A stretch of 64,000 bases of DNA from Anaerolineae bacterium (GTDB lineage: Bacteria; Chloroflexota; Anaerolineae; Aggregatilineales; Aggregatilineaceae), in NCBI GenBank assembly GCA_016930015.1, contig JAFGHR010000038.1, positions 16,405-80,404 of the forward strand. The letters run 5' to 3'. How positions within the stretch are numbered: position 1 is the first letter of the stretch; each line of letters begins with the position of its first letter. A program made the position numbers and the translations under genes. Under the pieces are notes generated by a model. That model saw only the letters and a program-made list of their open reading frames with translations. It had not been told where the DNA came from and did not search any database. Below, one piece after another: positions 53,047 to 61,616 of this stretch.

Positions 53047-54749
53047 AGGTGCGATTTCTCCTGCGCTGTCTCAGAGGTTTGTTCGGAAAGCACGCCCAAT
53101 CGTATCGTAATTTCATGGGCGTCGAGGGCTTCCTGCAAATGGTGAGCCGCACGCTGCATGATCGCATCCACACCGGTTGCCGCTTGAAGCTCGGTGCCAA
53201 TGTCGTTGATTAATGCTTCGCGCTGGGCAGTACGTTGGGTTTCATCCAGCAGCCGCCGGTTTTCCATGGCCAGACCCAAACGCTGGCCCACGGCTTCGAT
53301 CAAATCCAGCGCCCCATCGGGAATTTCGGCCTGCGAATCGAGTTCGAACTCCATTGCCCCAACTACTTCGTCCCGCACAACAACCGGCAGCGCAACGACG
53401 CGGCGGCCATTGACGACATCGGTAATAACCGCATTCTGGCTGACGGCTTGTTCGAGGGTGGGTGTCCAATCCGCTTCAGCCAACACCTGTTCCGACACAA
53501 AATCGACGGTTAGCGCTGTCGCCGTTTCCTGTGTTCGGATGAAGTCTGACCATGCACGCCCTGTGAACTGGTATTTCAGCCGCTCAATCTCGCGCAGGCT
53601 GGCCTGAGTTTGCTGGTGGAGCGCTTGTTTTTCGCGCTCGCTGCGCCCCACGGCTTGATACAAACGCAGACCATCAACCGCCATGGCGATCTGTTGTGCG
53701 ATCGATGTCAGGACGGCGACATGTATCTCTTCAAAAGCATTGGCATGCACACTCTGTACGTCCAGCGCCCCAACAACCTGGTCAGCAATAACTAACGGTA
53801 TCGCCAACTCCGTTCGGGTTTCGGGCAGCAAATCGTGTGAGTGGTAGACACTATCACGGCGCATATCCGCAATCAGCAGTGGTTCACGATTAATTGCTGT
53901 CCGGCCTACCACGCTCAACCCGCCAATATCCAATGCGTACGCCTGAGTCATCAGTTGTGCGCCGACAACGCCGGTAGCGGCCCGCAGTTCCATAGACTGG
54001 CTGTTCGGCGCCGCAAGGTAGAGCTGGACATGATAGATTGACTCAAACCGCTGCTGGATATGGTTCGCCGTTTCGATCAGGAACTCGTCAATATCCCCCC
54101 GTGAAAACTGGCCATTTGTTATCACATGACCCAGCTCAATCAGGTGACGAGACGTTTCTTCCAGGCTGATTTCATGCGTTGCCAGACGGCTGCCGCGCAT
54201 TACCAGCGTACAAAGTCCACCCAGCATCAGCGTCCACAGCGCCAGGGCGACAAATACCGCCAACCGTTCATCCTGGGCAGCCCCGCCCAGGTCGCCATAA
54301 TCCTTAAAGGCGGCGGCGGTCGCCACCAGCAAAGCATACCCGGTAATCATGGCGTTGATGCGCTCACTGAGCAGCAAACCGCCGAGCACAACCGCCATCC
54401 ATAACACAGCCCAACCGCGCAGCGATCCCCAATCTCCCACAACCAGCAGCAGCGTGCTTTCAACCAGCAGCCCTGTGACCAGCACGCCTGCGCCAGAAGC
54501 CAGATCTCCCCGCCGGGTAAGCGCTATCGCCGCCACACTGAACAATAGCAGCGCAGCGGTAACAAGGCTCAAATACGGCTGTTCCCAGCCCAACAGTTCC
54601 AGAACGGTATCAAAAGCGCCCGGCAGCGCCAGCGCCAGGCGTGATACGACGAACATCACGGCAACGGCATAAATAGATATCGCTCGCCACCGGGGAAACG
54701 ACGCAGGATAGGGTGACAGTGAAAATACTGAAGCGAGAAACTTTCGCAT
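53043..54749 (-). CDS. Membrane GAF sensor protein, no output domain
   Basis: 568 aa. A multi-helix membrane region (about 20-185) is followed by GAF (about 205-365; TRTELAIPLVIADQVVGALDVQS). Next are the LKYQFTGRAWSDFIR linker, a short GAF-like unit (VVALPVVVRDEVVGAMEFEL) and a half-GAF ending at ITIRLGV. Same plan as the two genes after it. Its start lies 5 bases past the stop of the large soluble GAF protein and its end overlaps the next gene by ATGA. No catalytic motif is visible. Confidence 0.88.
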   Translation of the reverse strand: MRKFLASVFSLSPYPASFPRWRAISIYAVAVMFVVSRLALALPGAFDTVLELLGWEQPYLSLVTAALLLFSVAAIALTRRGDLASGAGVLVTGLLVESTLLLVVGDWGSLRGWAVLWMAVVLGGLLLSERINAMITGYALLVATAAAFKDYGDLGGAAQDERLAVFVALALWTLMLGGLCTLVMRGSRLATHEISLEETSRHLIELGHVITNGQFSRGDIDEFLIETANHIQQRFESIYHVQLYLAAPNSQSMELRAATGVVGAQLMTQAYALDIGGLSVVGRTAINREPLLIADMRRDSVYHSHDLLPETRTELAIPLVIADQVVGALDVQSVHANAFEEIHVAVLTSIAQQIAMAVDGLRLYQAVGRSEREKQALHQQTQASLREIERLKYQFTGRAWSDFIRTQETATALTVDFVSEQVLAEADWTPTLEQAVSQNAVITDVVNGRRVVALPVVVRDEVVGAMEFELDSQAEIPDGALDLIEAVGQRLGLAMENRRLLDETQRTAQREALINDIGTELQAATGVDAIMQRAAHHLQEALDAHEITIRLGVLSEQTSETAQEKSHL

Positions 54750-54754
54750 AGAGG

Positions 54755-57472
54755 TTACTCTTTGACCGACTCAGAGGCATGGGCGCCGTTATTGTTTGAT
54801 TTTGATGGTGATTTTAACCGCACACGTGCACGGTTTGCGCCTAACACATGCCCCAGGTCTTGCATTGTGTGTTCCAGCAAGTCATGCAAATCGCTTTGCT
54901 GTTGAAGCTGGGATGTGATCTGACTGAGTGATTCTTCATATTGTGCGCGTTGATGTGCCAGGTCAAACTGCCGTGCGTTTTCCAGGGCGATCGCGATCTG
55001 GTTTCCGATTTGTTGCAGCAGCGTCAGATCGGTGGGGGTATAGATTCGAGCCCGTTTGTGAGCAATACTCAGCGCACCGATAGCCCGTCCCCCGGCGATC
55101 AGGGGTACGACCAGCACGGCATTCAGTCCTTTTTCGACCAACTGCCGGTGATCATTGTATGTGGAACTGCGCAGATCAGGCACGAGAATCGGCATTTGGG
55201 TCTGTACCACTTCTTCCACGCTCGAACCGGCAACCGGTTGGATCGTTTCAGCCGGCTCGCTGATCCCGTTCAACTCATAAACGCGTATCTGGCCCGCGCT
55301 ACCTGCTCCGGTCTGCGGAAAGGTCAAGGCCAGGCACACCTGGTCGGACGGTAACAAATTGGAGATGACATCGGACACACGCCAGATTATCTCCGTCCGG
55401 TCAAATGTGCTGGTCACCAGCCGCCCAAATGTGCCAATCCGCTCCAACTGGTTGGCACGGCGCTGTATCTCAGTGAAAAGAGCCGCGTTTCTCAGCCCGG
55501 TGGCGATCTGAACCGCAATGGCCTGAACCGTGTTTTTGTCCTCAGCATCAAACGCCTGGACCCCATCAGCAGCGCCCAACACAAGCGTCCCGATCAGATC
55601 ATCATGCAGCAGCAGCGGCGCCAGCACCATCGACTTGAGTTGAAGGGCCTGGAAGCGTTCGCGGCTTGGCCCTAACAGCGTTTCGGCGGCGGCGACATCA
55701 TCAATGATGAGTGGTGCGCGATAGGTTTGAAAGTGTTTGTAAACGCCAAATGATTTGAGTGGAATCAGCGCGTTGGCCTGCGAGCGTAACGGCTGCTCGG
55801 CCACCAGGTTGCCATTTGCCGGAACCTGGTCAAAGCGGATAATGGCCGCATAGTCCAGCTTGAGTATGTGAGACAAACGCTGGCACGTAGTTTGCAGCAC
55901 ATCCCCACCGACCAGGTTGGCGCTCACCTGTCGCGCCGTCTCGTATACAGCCTCCAACAGCCCGGCACGCCGCGCCAACTGTTCAGTCTGTTTAGTTGTT
56001 TGTGCCTGCAATGCGCTGTGTTGCAGCCCTAAACTTATGTAATTACTTAACCGGTGCAGCAGGCGTATCTCCATCGCAGAAAAAATATGCGGGTCGGTAT
56101 AGGCCGTCATCAGGACATGTGTGATCTTGCCACCGGCCATAACAGGAAACATCGCCAACGCGCGAATCTGCTGCTGGATGAAGTGCTCGCGTACCGTTTC
56201 ACTCATGATCGAGGCCGTTTTGAGATCGTTCACCAGCACCGGCGCGCCTGTAGCCAAAGTCTGCCAGTGTACGTGAAAGTCTTCAAAAGCCAGCCCCGTA
56301 TTTGGACTGGTGTCACTGGTGCCTTGAGCGGAAACACTCACCTCGGTTGACAAAGATACCGGTTGGTCTGCACTATCAAACTGCACAGCTTCTATAAACA
56401 GGTCATGGGGTGCCGGGTCGATGTGTTCATAAACAGTTTTTAGCCATGTGGGTAAGCTGGTCATATCGGCCAGCGCCTGCCCCATGTTGTGCAGTTGGTG
56501 CACTTCAGCCGACAGTGTCCGGTTCTGGTGCAGCATGGCGATCTGTGTAGCCAGCGCCTGTAAGCCTGCCAATTCGCCGGGCGCTAACCGTTCACCCCCC
56601 ACCATCAGCGTGCCGATCAGGTCGCCGCCGGTCTGTATCGGGAGCAGGGCCAGCCAATCAGGAAACCGCCGGTCGTACTTCTCCAGTTTTTCGGGTGTAA
56701 CCAGCGATGACAATCGCGGGGCATGTATGTGGACCGGCTGGTTTTGCCGGAGTTGTGGAATCACCGCGTGAAACGGGTAATCGCTGGCAGCGAGCACCCG
56801 TTCGGTGACCTTATCCGGCTCGTGGGCCGTTCGCACAAACGAACGGATACGAGCCAGCCCGTCATTCTTAAAGTCATAATATGCCAGTTCAACACGGCTG
56901 AACCGGTCGCCAAGATATCCGGCAACGAGGTTCACGATCGTTTGCGGCGTGTGATCGGCGGCAAGATGTGGACCAAGCGCCAATGCGCGCGTGAGGGGTG
57001 TGGCCTGCAAATGTTCAACCGCCAGCGCTAATGTGGGTGCCAGGGTAAGCAGCGCCAACCGCAGCGGTTGAAGCTGTGCCGCGTCAGGCGGCAGTTCCAC
57101 CTGCAAAACACCGATAGGTTTATCACCACACAACAGGGGCACAGCCCACTGGTTTGTTTTCGCTTCTGTGACGGGTAATACCGGCTCGTGTTGTTCCAGC
57201 GCCAGGGCAGCCGCTGACGCCGGGAGTGGAGTTATCGCGGTGTCCGGCGGAATGCCGTGCCCGGCCCAACGCTCATACGTCCCATCATCACCTCGCAAGT
57301 ACACATCAACCCGTGTGATGGAAACAAATTGTTTGGTAAGCTGCTCTAACAAACCATCGAGAAACGGCTGAAGGCGCATCTCTCGGTGAGTGGCCTGGCC
57401 AATGGTCTGGCTTAAGCGCCGTATGCCTCCCTCATCAGGTGGTAAATGGTTGTTTTGTTGGCGGATAGACAT
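54755..57472 (-). CDS. Soluble multi-GAF sensor protein, no output domain
   Basis: 905 aa, no membrane segment or signal peptide. About five GAF domains in series (about 20-160, 165-325, 330-490, 500-670, 680-840) are followed by the same C-terminal half-GAF (ending RARVRLKS) seen in the four membrane proteins downstream. GAF domains bind cyclic nucleotides, tetrapyrroles, haem or other small ligands. No Cys in a bilin-attachment setting could be pointed to with confidence. It is the first gene of the tightly packed block 57472-39466, preceded by a 138-base gap where its promoter may lie. Confidence 0.9.
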   Translation of the reverse strand: MSIRQQNNHLPPDEGGIRRLSQTIGQATHREMRLQPFLDGLLEQLTKQFVSITRVDVYLRGDDGTYERWAGHGIPPDTAITPLPASAAALALEQHEPVLPVTEAKTNQWAVPLLCGDKPIGVLQVELPPDAAQLQPLRLALLTLAPTLALAVEHLQATPLTRALALGPHLAADHTPQTIVNLVAGYLGDRFSRVELAYYDFKNDGLARIRSFVRTAHEPDKVTERVLAASDYPFHAVIPQLRQNQPVHIHAPRLSSLVTPEKLEKYDRRFPDWLALLPIQTGGDLIGTLMVGGERLAPGELAGLQALATQIAMLHQNRTLSAEVHQLHNMGQALADMTSLPTWLKTVYEHIDPAPHDLFIEAVQFDSADQPVSLSTEVSVSAQGTSDTSPNTGLAFEDFHVHWQTLATGAPVLVNDLKTASIMSETVREHFIQQQIRALAMFPVMAGGKITHVLMTAYTDPHIFSAMEIRLLHRLSNYISLGLQHSALQAQTTKQTEQLARRAGLLEAVYETARQVSANLVGGDVLQTTCQRLSHILKLDYAAIIRFDQVPANGNLVAEQPLRSQANALIPLKSFGVYKHFQTYRAPLIIDDVAAAETLLGPSRERFQALQLKSMVLAPLLLHDDLIGTLVLGAADGVQAFDAEDKNTVQAIAVQIATGLRNAALFTEIQRRANQLERIGTFGRLVTSTFDRTEIIWRVSDVISNLLPSDQVCLALTFPQTGAGSAGQIRVYELNGISEPAETIQPVAGSSVEEVVQTQMPILVPDLRSSTYNDHRQLVEKGLNAVLVVPLIAGGRAIGALSIAHKRARIYTPTDLTLLQQIGNQIAIALENARQFDLAHQRAQYEESLSQITSQLQQQSDLHDLLEHTMQDLGHVLGANRARVRLKSPSKSNNNGAHASESVKE

Positions 57473-57610
57473 GGTTCGAACTTTCTAACTCGTGGCAGTT
57501 GACATCATGTTCTGGTGGCTCCACACCTCCCAGAATCCCCTCTTTCTGCGCTGCACACCCAAAACCGAACAGACCGTGCATATGGCACCAAAACCGGCAG
57601 GTCCGAGAAA

Positions 57611-57988
57611 TTATGATCTGCCATTCCGCAGGAAACTGAATACCTGCTCAGGAAACCGGTCAATATCGATCGGTTTGGTGATGAACCCGTCACACCCCGC
57701 AGCGTTTGTTTCTTCCAGCACGTCGCGCATCACGTTTGCTGTCAGCGCCACAATGGGAACATCGTCAAGGTCGGGTATCTGGCGCAGATGATTTGTGGCT
57801 GTCAAACCATCCATTTCGGGCATGTTGATGTCCATCAAAATGAGATCAGGCCGGTGCTTTTCAGCCATTCGAATACCTTCAACTGCCGAAAAGGCCCCGA
57901 CGACCTCGCAGCCCTCGGACCTTAAGATACGCTGTACCAGGATTAGATTGTCGCGATTGTCTTCAACGTAAAGAATACGAGGAGTCAT
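57611..57988 (-). CDS. Single-domain response regulator (lone receiver)
   Basis: 125 aa from the ATG at 57988, where the fold starts (MTPRILYVEDNRDNLILV). The track start eight codons earlier is less likely. Acidic pair ED, phosphoacceptor Asp in ILMDINMPEMDG (about 53), Thr in ALTANVM and Lys in ITKPIDIDRF complete the receiver set. Like CheY or Spo0F-type proteins it has no output domain and should act as a phosphoryl shuttle or by binding a partner. It sits between the PadR gene and the GAF block on the same strand, so it is a natural phosphorelay partner of the hybrid kinase. A candidate promoter lies upstream. Confidence 0.93.
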   Translation of the reverse strand: MTPRILYVEDNRDNLILVQRILRSEGCEVVGAFSAVEGIRMAEKHRPDLILMDINMPEMDGLTATNHLRQIPDLDDVPIVALTANVMRDVLEETNAAGCDGFITKPIDIDRFPEQVFSFLRNGRS

Positions 57989-58060
57989 CGGCTCTATGTT
58001 CCTTACGGGCATTAACTAAACGGCCCGGAAAAATTGAATATCTTAAACCTTTATTATTTT

Positions 58061-58090
58061 ATCATAGAAACCGTCTTTACCGTACGTTAA
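58061..58090 (-). promoter_or_regulatory. Candidate promoter for the lone receiver gene
   Basis: On the minus strand TTAACG, an 18-base spacer and TATGAT, in the AT-rich 113-base gap after the PadR gene. The leader to the ATG at 57988 would be about 65 bases. If real, the receiver and perhaps the GAF block can be expressed separately from the PadR gene. Confidence 0.42.
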
Positions 58091-58101
58091 TTTTTATAAA
58101 C

Positions 58102-58965
58102 TTATGTCAGAGACTCATCATCACCGTCATCCTCAGCCAGCGAACTGGCATCATCCTCCGGCTGGAATTCTTCGGCGTCACTATCATCCTGTAGGATGAC
58201 ATCATCCTGTGTGATAACCGGCGGTGTGCGCGTCCCAAACGGTGTTTGTTTTAATTCTTTCTGGAGATTCAGGTCCGTTTCGGCTTCGGCAATTGACCGT
58301 GCATGGTTGAGCGGCGGGTTGAGGGGGCGCGTCGGCAGGCGGTGCGGCGAGTCGGGATCATGCGGCAGAATCACCTGTTTCATGCGGGGAATATCGGAAA
58401 CTTCCGGCATACTATCCGGTTCTTCATCCGGCGGGGCCTGGATTTCCCATTCTTTGATAAATGTGATAACCCATTCAAGCTCCGCTTCGAGCATAGCCGC
58501 ATGGTGTCCAAGCATGGCATCCACATTAAACGGGGCATTCTTGGTCTTTAGCTGCTGCCAGCGCTCTTGAGTCTGGGCCAGGCGCGACACCAGTTCTTGC
58601 CGGTAAGCGATAAACGCGGTACGGATTTGTGAAGGGCGGAGTACATGCAGGTTTGCCAGCCCCAACTCAAACCCATCAACACTTTCGCGCGGGGTGCTCA
58701 ACAAATCCGCCACCGCTGTTTGCAGCACGCCAAAACCCGCCGCCGTAATTCGGAATTGACGGCGGGCCAGGTCCTCGGCGCCTTGCGGCCCGGTGCTTTC
58801 GATCAATCCCTGGTGAACCAGTTTTTCCAATACATAATACATAGACGACACGCCGATATTCGTCCAGGCACGCAGCCCGCGCTGTTCGATCACGGTTTGA
58901 ATATCGTAGCCATGGATCGGACCTTCGGCTACAATGCTCAGAACGGCCAGCTCTGCATCTGTCAT
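58102..58965 (-). CDS. PadR-family transcriptional regulator with long acidic C-terminal tail
   Basis: 287 aa. The N-terminal winged helix is typical of PadR (about 1-80): LAVLSIVAEGPIHGYDIQTVIEQRG, then IGVSSMYYVLEKLVHQGLIE with the recognition helix. A helical middle part (about 90-190) resembles the C-terminal dimerisation domain of the PadR-s2 group. A disordered tail of about 90 residues rich in Asp, Glu and Pro (DSDAEEFQPEDDASSLAEDD) is not usual for the family. PadR proteins are dimeric repressors that respond to small ligands. As first gene of the minus-strand run it may regulate the signalling genes that follow. No operator palindrome could be fixed. Confidence 0.9.
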   Translation of the reverse strand: MTDAELAVLSIVAEGPIHGYDIQTVIEQRGLRAWTNIGVSSMYYVLEKLVHQGLIESTGPQGAEDLARRQFRITAAGFGVLQTAVADLLSTPRESVDGFELGLANLHVLRPSQIRTAFIAYRQELVSRLAQTQERWQQLKTKNAPFNVDAMLGHHAAMLEAELEWVITFIKEWEIQAPPDEEPDSMPEVSDIPRMKQVILPHDPDSPHRLPTRPLNPPLNHARSIAEAETDLNLQKELKQTPFGTRTPPVITQDDVILQDDSDAEEFQPEDDASSLAEDDGDDESLT

Positions 58966-59136
58966 TTTACGTTTTCCTGCTCAGACATCATTATATTGGG
59001 TCGATTTTGATGTAGTGTATAGTAGTGGTAGGGTACACGAGGGTGTGATTCAAGTCAATTGAGCCGCGCCATAGGTTTGCGCCGGGCCTGCAACATCCCT
59101 GCCTTGAATGGCAGTGTAGTGCAAAGGAGTGTGGCA

Positions 59137-60453
59137 TTGAAACGGTTGGCAACACGAAACTTAGTTTTGATCCTGCTGCCGGTGATCGTGCTGGCGGCCT
59201 GTTCATCTGACGACGACAAAACACCGGTTAAGCCGAGCATGACGGTAACGCCTGCACCAGTGGCCTGGCAGCGTGCTCAAACCGCCATCAGCCAGGACCT
59301 GTTTTCCAGCGTGCGATTGACAGGCATGCTGCGCTTGCACAACACGACGGTTACCGGCGTCGCCTTTTCCCCAACGGGCACACGCCTGGCGAGCGCCGGT
59401 GCCGATCGAACCACCGTGATCTGGAACCTGGCCAACGGCGAGTCCCTGTTTGTCGAAAGTGATACGGATGGCAAACTTGTCTTTTTTGGCCCTACCGATG
59501 ATATTCTGATCACGGTCACGCCCAAAGGATTCACCCGGATATGGTCAGCCGATATCCGGCCCCCGCGCGAACTTGAGGAGATCACCAGCTTTGAAGGTTA
59601 TGGCGACGTGGCCCCGGTAGTCGCCCAGTCACCCGACCGGTCACTGCTGGCGTTTGGCTCGGAATCCGGCGGGATCAAGATATGGCGCATACCCGACGCT
59701 GAGACCGTGCTGACCATTCCTACACCATCTTACGACATTCACTACCTTGCGTTTTCACCCGATGGCCGGATGCTGACCGCCGTCACAGCCGCTCCCAGCG
59801 TGCATGTGTGGTCGATACCGGGCGGCGAACTGGTCTTTGAGAAAGTGCCGCCTGACGAGCCGGAAGATGAAGGCGAGGTTCCAGACGAAGGCGAAAATGA
59901 GCCGCCAGCCGGAAACGAGGAAACGCTGTTTGATCTTTCACCTGTGCGCGCCCGGTTTTCGCCGGATTCCAGCCAGTTGGCAGTCGCCAACATCACCAAT
60001 ATCACGCTGTACGACCTGGCAACCGGCGACCAGGGTATCGTTTTCGCCACAGCCGACAGCGCGGCCTCAAATGAACTGGTGTTTTCGCCGGATGGCCGGC
60101 TGCTCGTAGGATGCGGCCCACACCCGGTCATTGGCGTTTGGGATACAACCAACGGCGACTTGTTGGGCGGGCTGCCACTGCCGGGTCAGACCTGCGCCAA
60201 CACGCTCTTTTCCCCCGATGGCAAGTTGTTATTAACGCTGCCATCACCCGGCCATGACGTGTTTTTGTGGGATATTGCCAACATCACGCAAGATGTCACG
60301 CCGGAAGAAAAAGAACTGCGCCGCCGCAATCGTCAAAATATGGGGCTGTATCCGGGTGCGCGATTTTTTGACACAGTCTGGTCTGAGGATGGACGATTTA
60401 TCGTGCTCGTAGATGAATTAGGACCACTGTACATCATCAGCGCCGGGCAGTGA
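59137..60453 (+). CDS. WD40-like beta-propeller lipoprotein
   Basis: 438 aa from a TTG at 59137, chosen over the track start (TTG 59059) because AAAGGAG lies 7 bases upstream and this start opens a perfect lipoprotein signal: basic KRLATR, hydrophobic LVLILLPVIVL, lipobox LAAC, then SSDDD. The body consists of about seven WD40-like units (TGVAFSPTGTRLASAGADRTTVIWNL, YLAFSPDGRMLTAVTA, NTLFSPDGKLLL), enough for one propeller. An acidic Glu/Pro-rich insertion interrupts it (about 250-280, PDEPEDEGEVPDEGENEPP). It is anchored to the outer face of the membrane and probably binds partner proteins. Unlike the 3073-8220 protein it has no kinase. A strong terminator follows. Confidence 0.88.
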   Translation: MKRLATRNLVLILLPVIVLAACSSDDDKTPVKPSMTVTPAPVAWQRAQTAISQDLFSSVRLTGMLRLHNTTVTGVAFSPTGTRLASAGADRTTVIWNLANGESLFVESDTDGKLVFFGPTDDILITVTPKGFTRIWSADIRPPRELEEITSFEGYGDVAPVVAQSPDRSLLAFGSESGGIKIWRIPDAETVLTIPTPSYDIHYLAFSPDGRMLTAVTAAPSVHVWSIPGGELVFEKVPPDEPEDEGEVPDEGENEPPAGNEETLFDLSPVRARFSPDSSQLAVANITNITLYDLATGDQGIVFATADSAASNELVFSPDGRLLVGCGPHPVIGVWDTTNGDLLGGLPLPGQTCANTLFSPDGKLLLTLPSPGHDVFLWDIANITQDVTPEEKELRRRNRQNMGLYPGARFFDTVWSEDGRFIVLVDELGPLYIISAGQ

Positions 60454-60507
60454 AACAACCCGATATTACATTAGAGCATGTAACCACACAATACACCCCG
60501 GATCACG

Positions 60508-60548
60508 AACACCCCGTGTCAGCACGCTGGCAGGGGGTGTTTTTTTTC
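60508..60548 (+). terminator. Strong intrinsic terminator after the WD40 lipoprotein gene
   Basis: ACACCCC (60509-60515) pairs with GGGGTGT (60534-60540), followed by a run of T residues to 60548. It lies 55 bases past the stop codon of the plus-strand gene and just before the end of the convergent lipoprotein gene. Confidence 0.87.
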
Positions 60549-60575
60549 GCGTGACGCGGGCGAACGCCTGATCCG

Positions 60576-61436
60576 TTAATCAGGCTCACAGGCCGTGACA
60601 ATGTCAGCATCAGCAGGCGGAGTGATGGTGTCATCAATGCTCCACCGTGTGATCTCAAACCGGAAAACGGTGAGATGGCCGGATTCCACCTCAGCATACG
60701 AGCTGTCGTAACGCAGCAGCGCCCCGGTTTCGTCGTCTAGCGTGATCTCGCCGCTGAGATCAAACTGGTCAACCGCACGAACAGCCGCTTTCAGTTCGTC
60801 GTTATCGGTTTTCGCTAACACATCAAGCGCATCCGGCACCCTGGATACCAGGTCATAATGGGTTGCGTCACGGTCCAGAACCGGGCTGTCGTCATCATTT
60901 TTATCGGCAACAACCAGCAGTTGGATTCCGGTGGCTGTCACCCTACCCGCCTCGAACAGGCCGGTCAAACCGCCGCTTAGCAGGACGTGCTGCGGATCAT
61001 CTGTAGTCAGGCAGTGGAAACCGCCGGTTTCGACCCGGTATACGCGGCGTTCAACGTCCGGCGCGGTGCCAGCCTCAACATAATATTGAGCCGCCTGTTG
61101 TTCACCATCGCTTACGTCCGCCAGCATATCGCCATCACCATCCACCTGAAGTAAAACGGTCACCTGGCGATCCGGCACCCCCTCAAACGCCCCACCGGCA
61201 CCGGCTGCGCCTTCTTCCAGAAGAATCGCGGCCAGAAAACCGGCTTCCTGGTCGCCCAGCGCTTCCAGCCCGTCCGCCAGCGTGGTCCATACCCCGTTTT
61301 TGTCTACATCCTGAAGTAAGTCAACCGCCTCATCAACGGTATCCACCGTGTCACGTGTATCATCCACCAGGCCACACCCGGAACCGAAAAGCGCGATTAT
61401 CAGTGTCACTACTACAACATGCCATAACTTGTGCAT
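60576..61436 (-). CDS. Lipoprotein of unknown function (LppX/LprG-like in style)
   Basis: 286 aa from the ATG at 61436 (AAGGAG 8 bases upstream), preferred to the track start at 61472. The lipoprotein signal is clear: HKLWHVVVVTLIIALF, lipobox GSGC, then GLVDD. The mature part has an acidic helical start (about 20-60), an Ala/Gly-rich segment and a beta-rich C-terminal half. ESGHLTVFRFEITRWSIDDTITPP and an earlier LSGEITLDDETGALLRYD recall mycobacterial-type lipid-binding lipoproteins, but this similarity is by eye only. Two Cys (GFHCLTT, VTACEPD) could form a disulfide. It is convergent with the WD40 lipoprotein and divergent from the kinase-regulator fusion. Confidence 0.78.
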   Translation of the reverse strand: MHKLWHVVVVTLIIALFGSGCGLVDDTRDTVDTVDEAVDLLQDVDKNGVWTTLADGLEALGDQEAGFLAAILLEEGAAGAGGAFEGVPDRQVTVLLQVDGDGDMLADVSDGEQQAAQYYVEAGTAPDVERRVYRVETGGFHCLTTDDPQHVLLSGGLTGLFEAGRVTATGIQLLVVADKNDDDSPVLDRDATHYDLVSRVPDALDVLAKTDNDELKAAVRAVDQFDLSGEITLDDETGALLRYDSSYAEVESGHLTVFRFEITRWSIDDTITPPADADIVTACEPD

Positions 61437-61470
61437 GGTTTCTCCTTGTTCGCTGTCGTTTTCATGGCCC

Positions 61471-61500
61471 ACTGTATCCTATTTTGCCCCCGGCCAACAA
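61471..61500 (-). promoter_or_regulatory. Candidate promoter for the lipoprotein gene
   Basis: On the minus strand TTGTTG, an 18-base spacer and TACAGT, about 35 bases before the ATG at 61436. Fair match to the sigma-70 consensus only. Confidence 0.35.
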
Positions 61501-61538
61501 ATTATTTCGCCTGTGGTACACTTTGCCAGGGTAATAAG

Positions 61539-61567
61539 TTGCGTATCAATGTGATCGTTTGTACACT
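61539..61567 (+). promoter_or_regulatory. Candidate promoter for the kinase-regulator fusion gene
   Basis: TTGCGT, a 17-base spacer and TACACT, about 50 bases before the ATG at 61617. Fair match to the sigma-70 consensus only. Confidence 0.35.
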
Positions 61568-61616
61568 CTCTCGCGACTTATGAAGAATGATTTTTCCATA
61601 CGGGTAGGCAAGCAGC

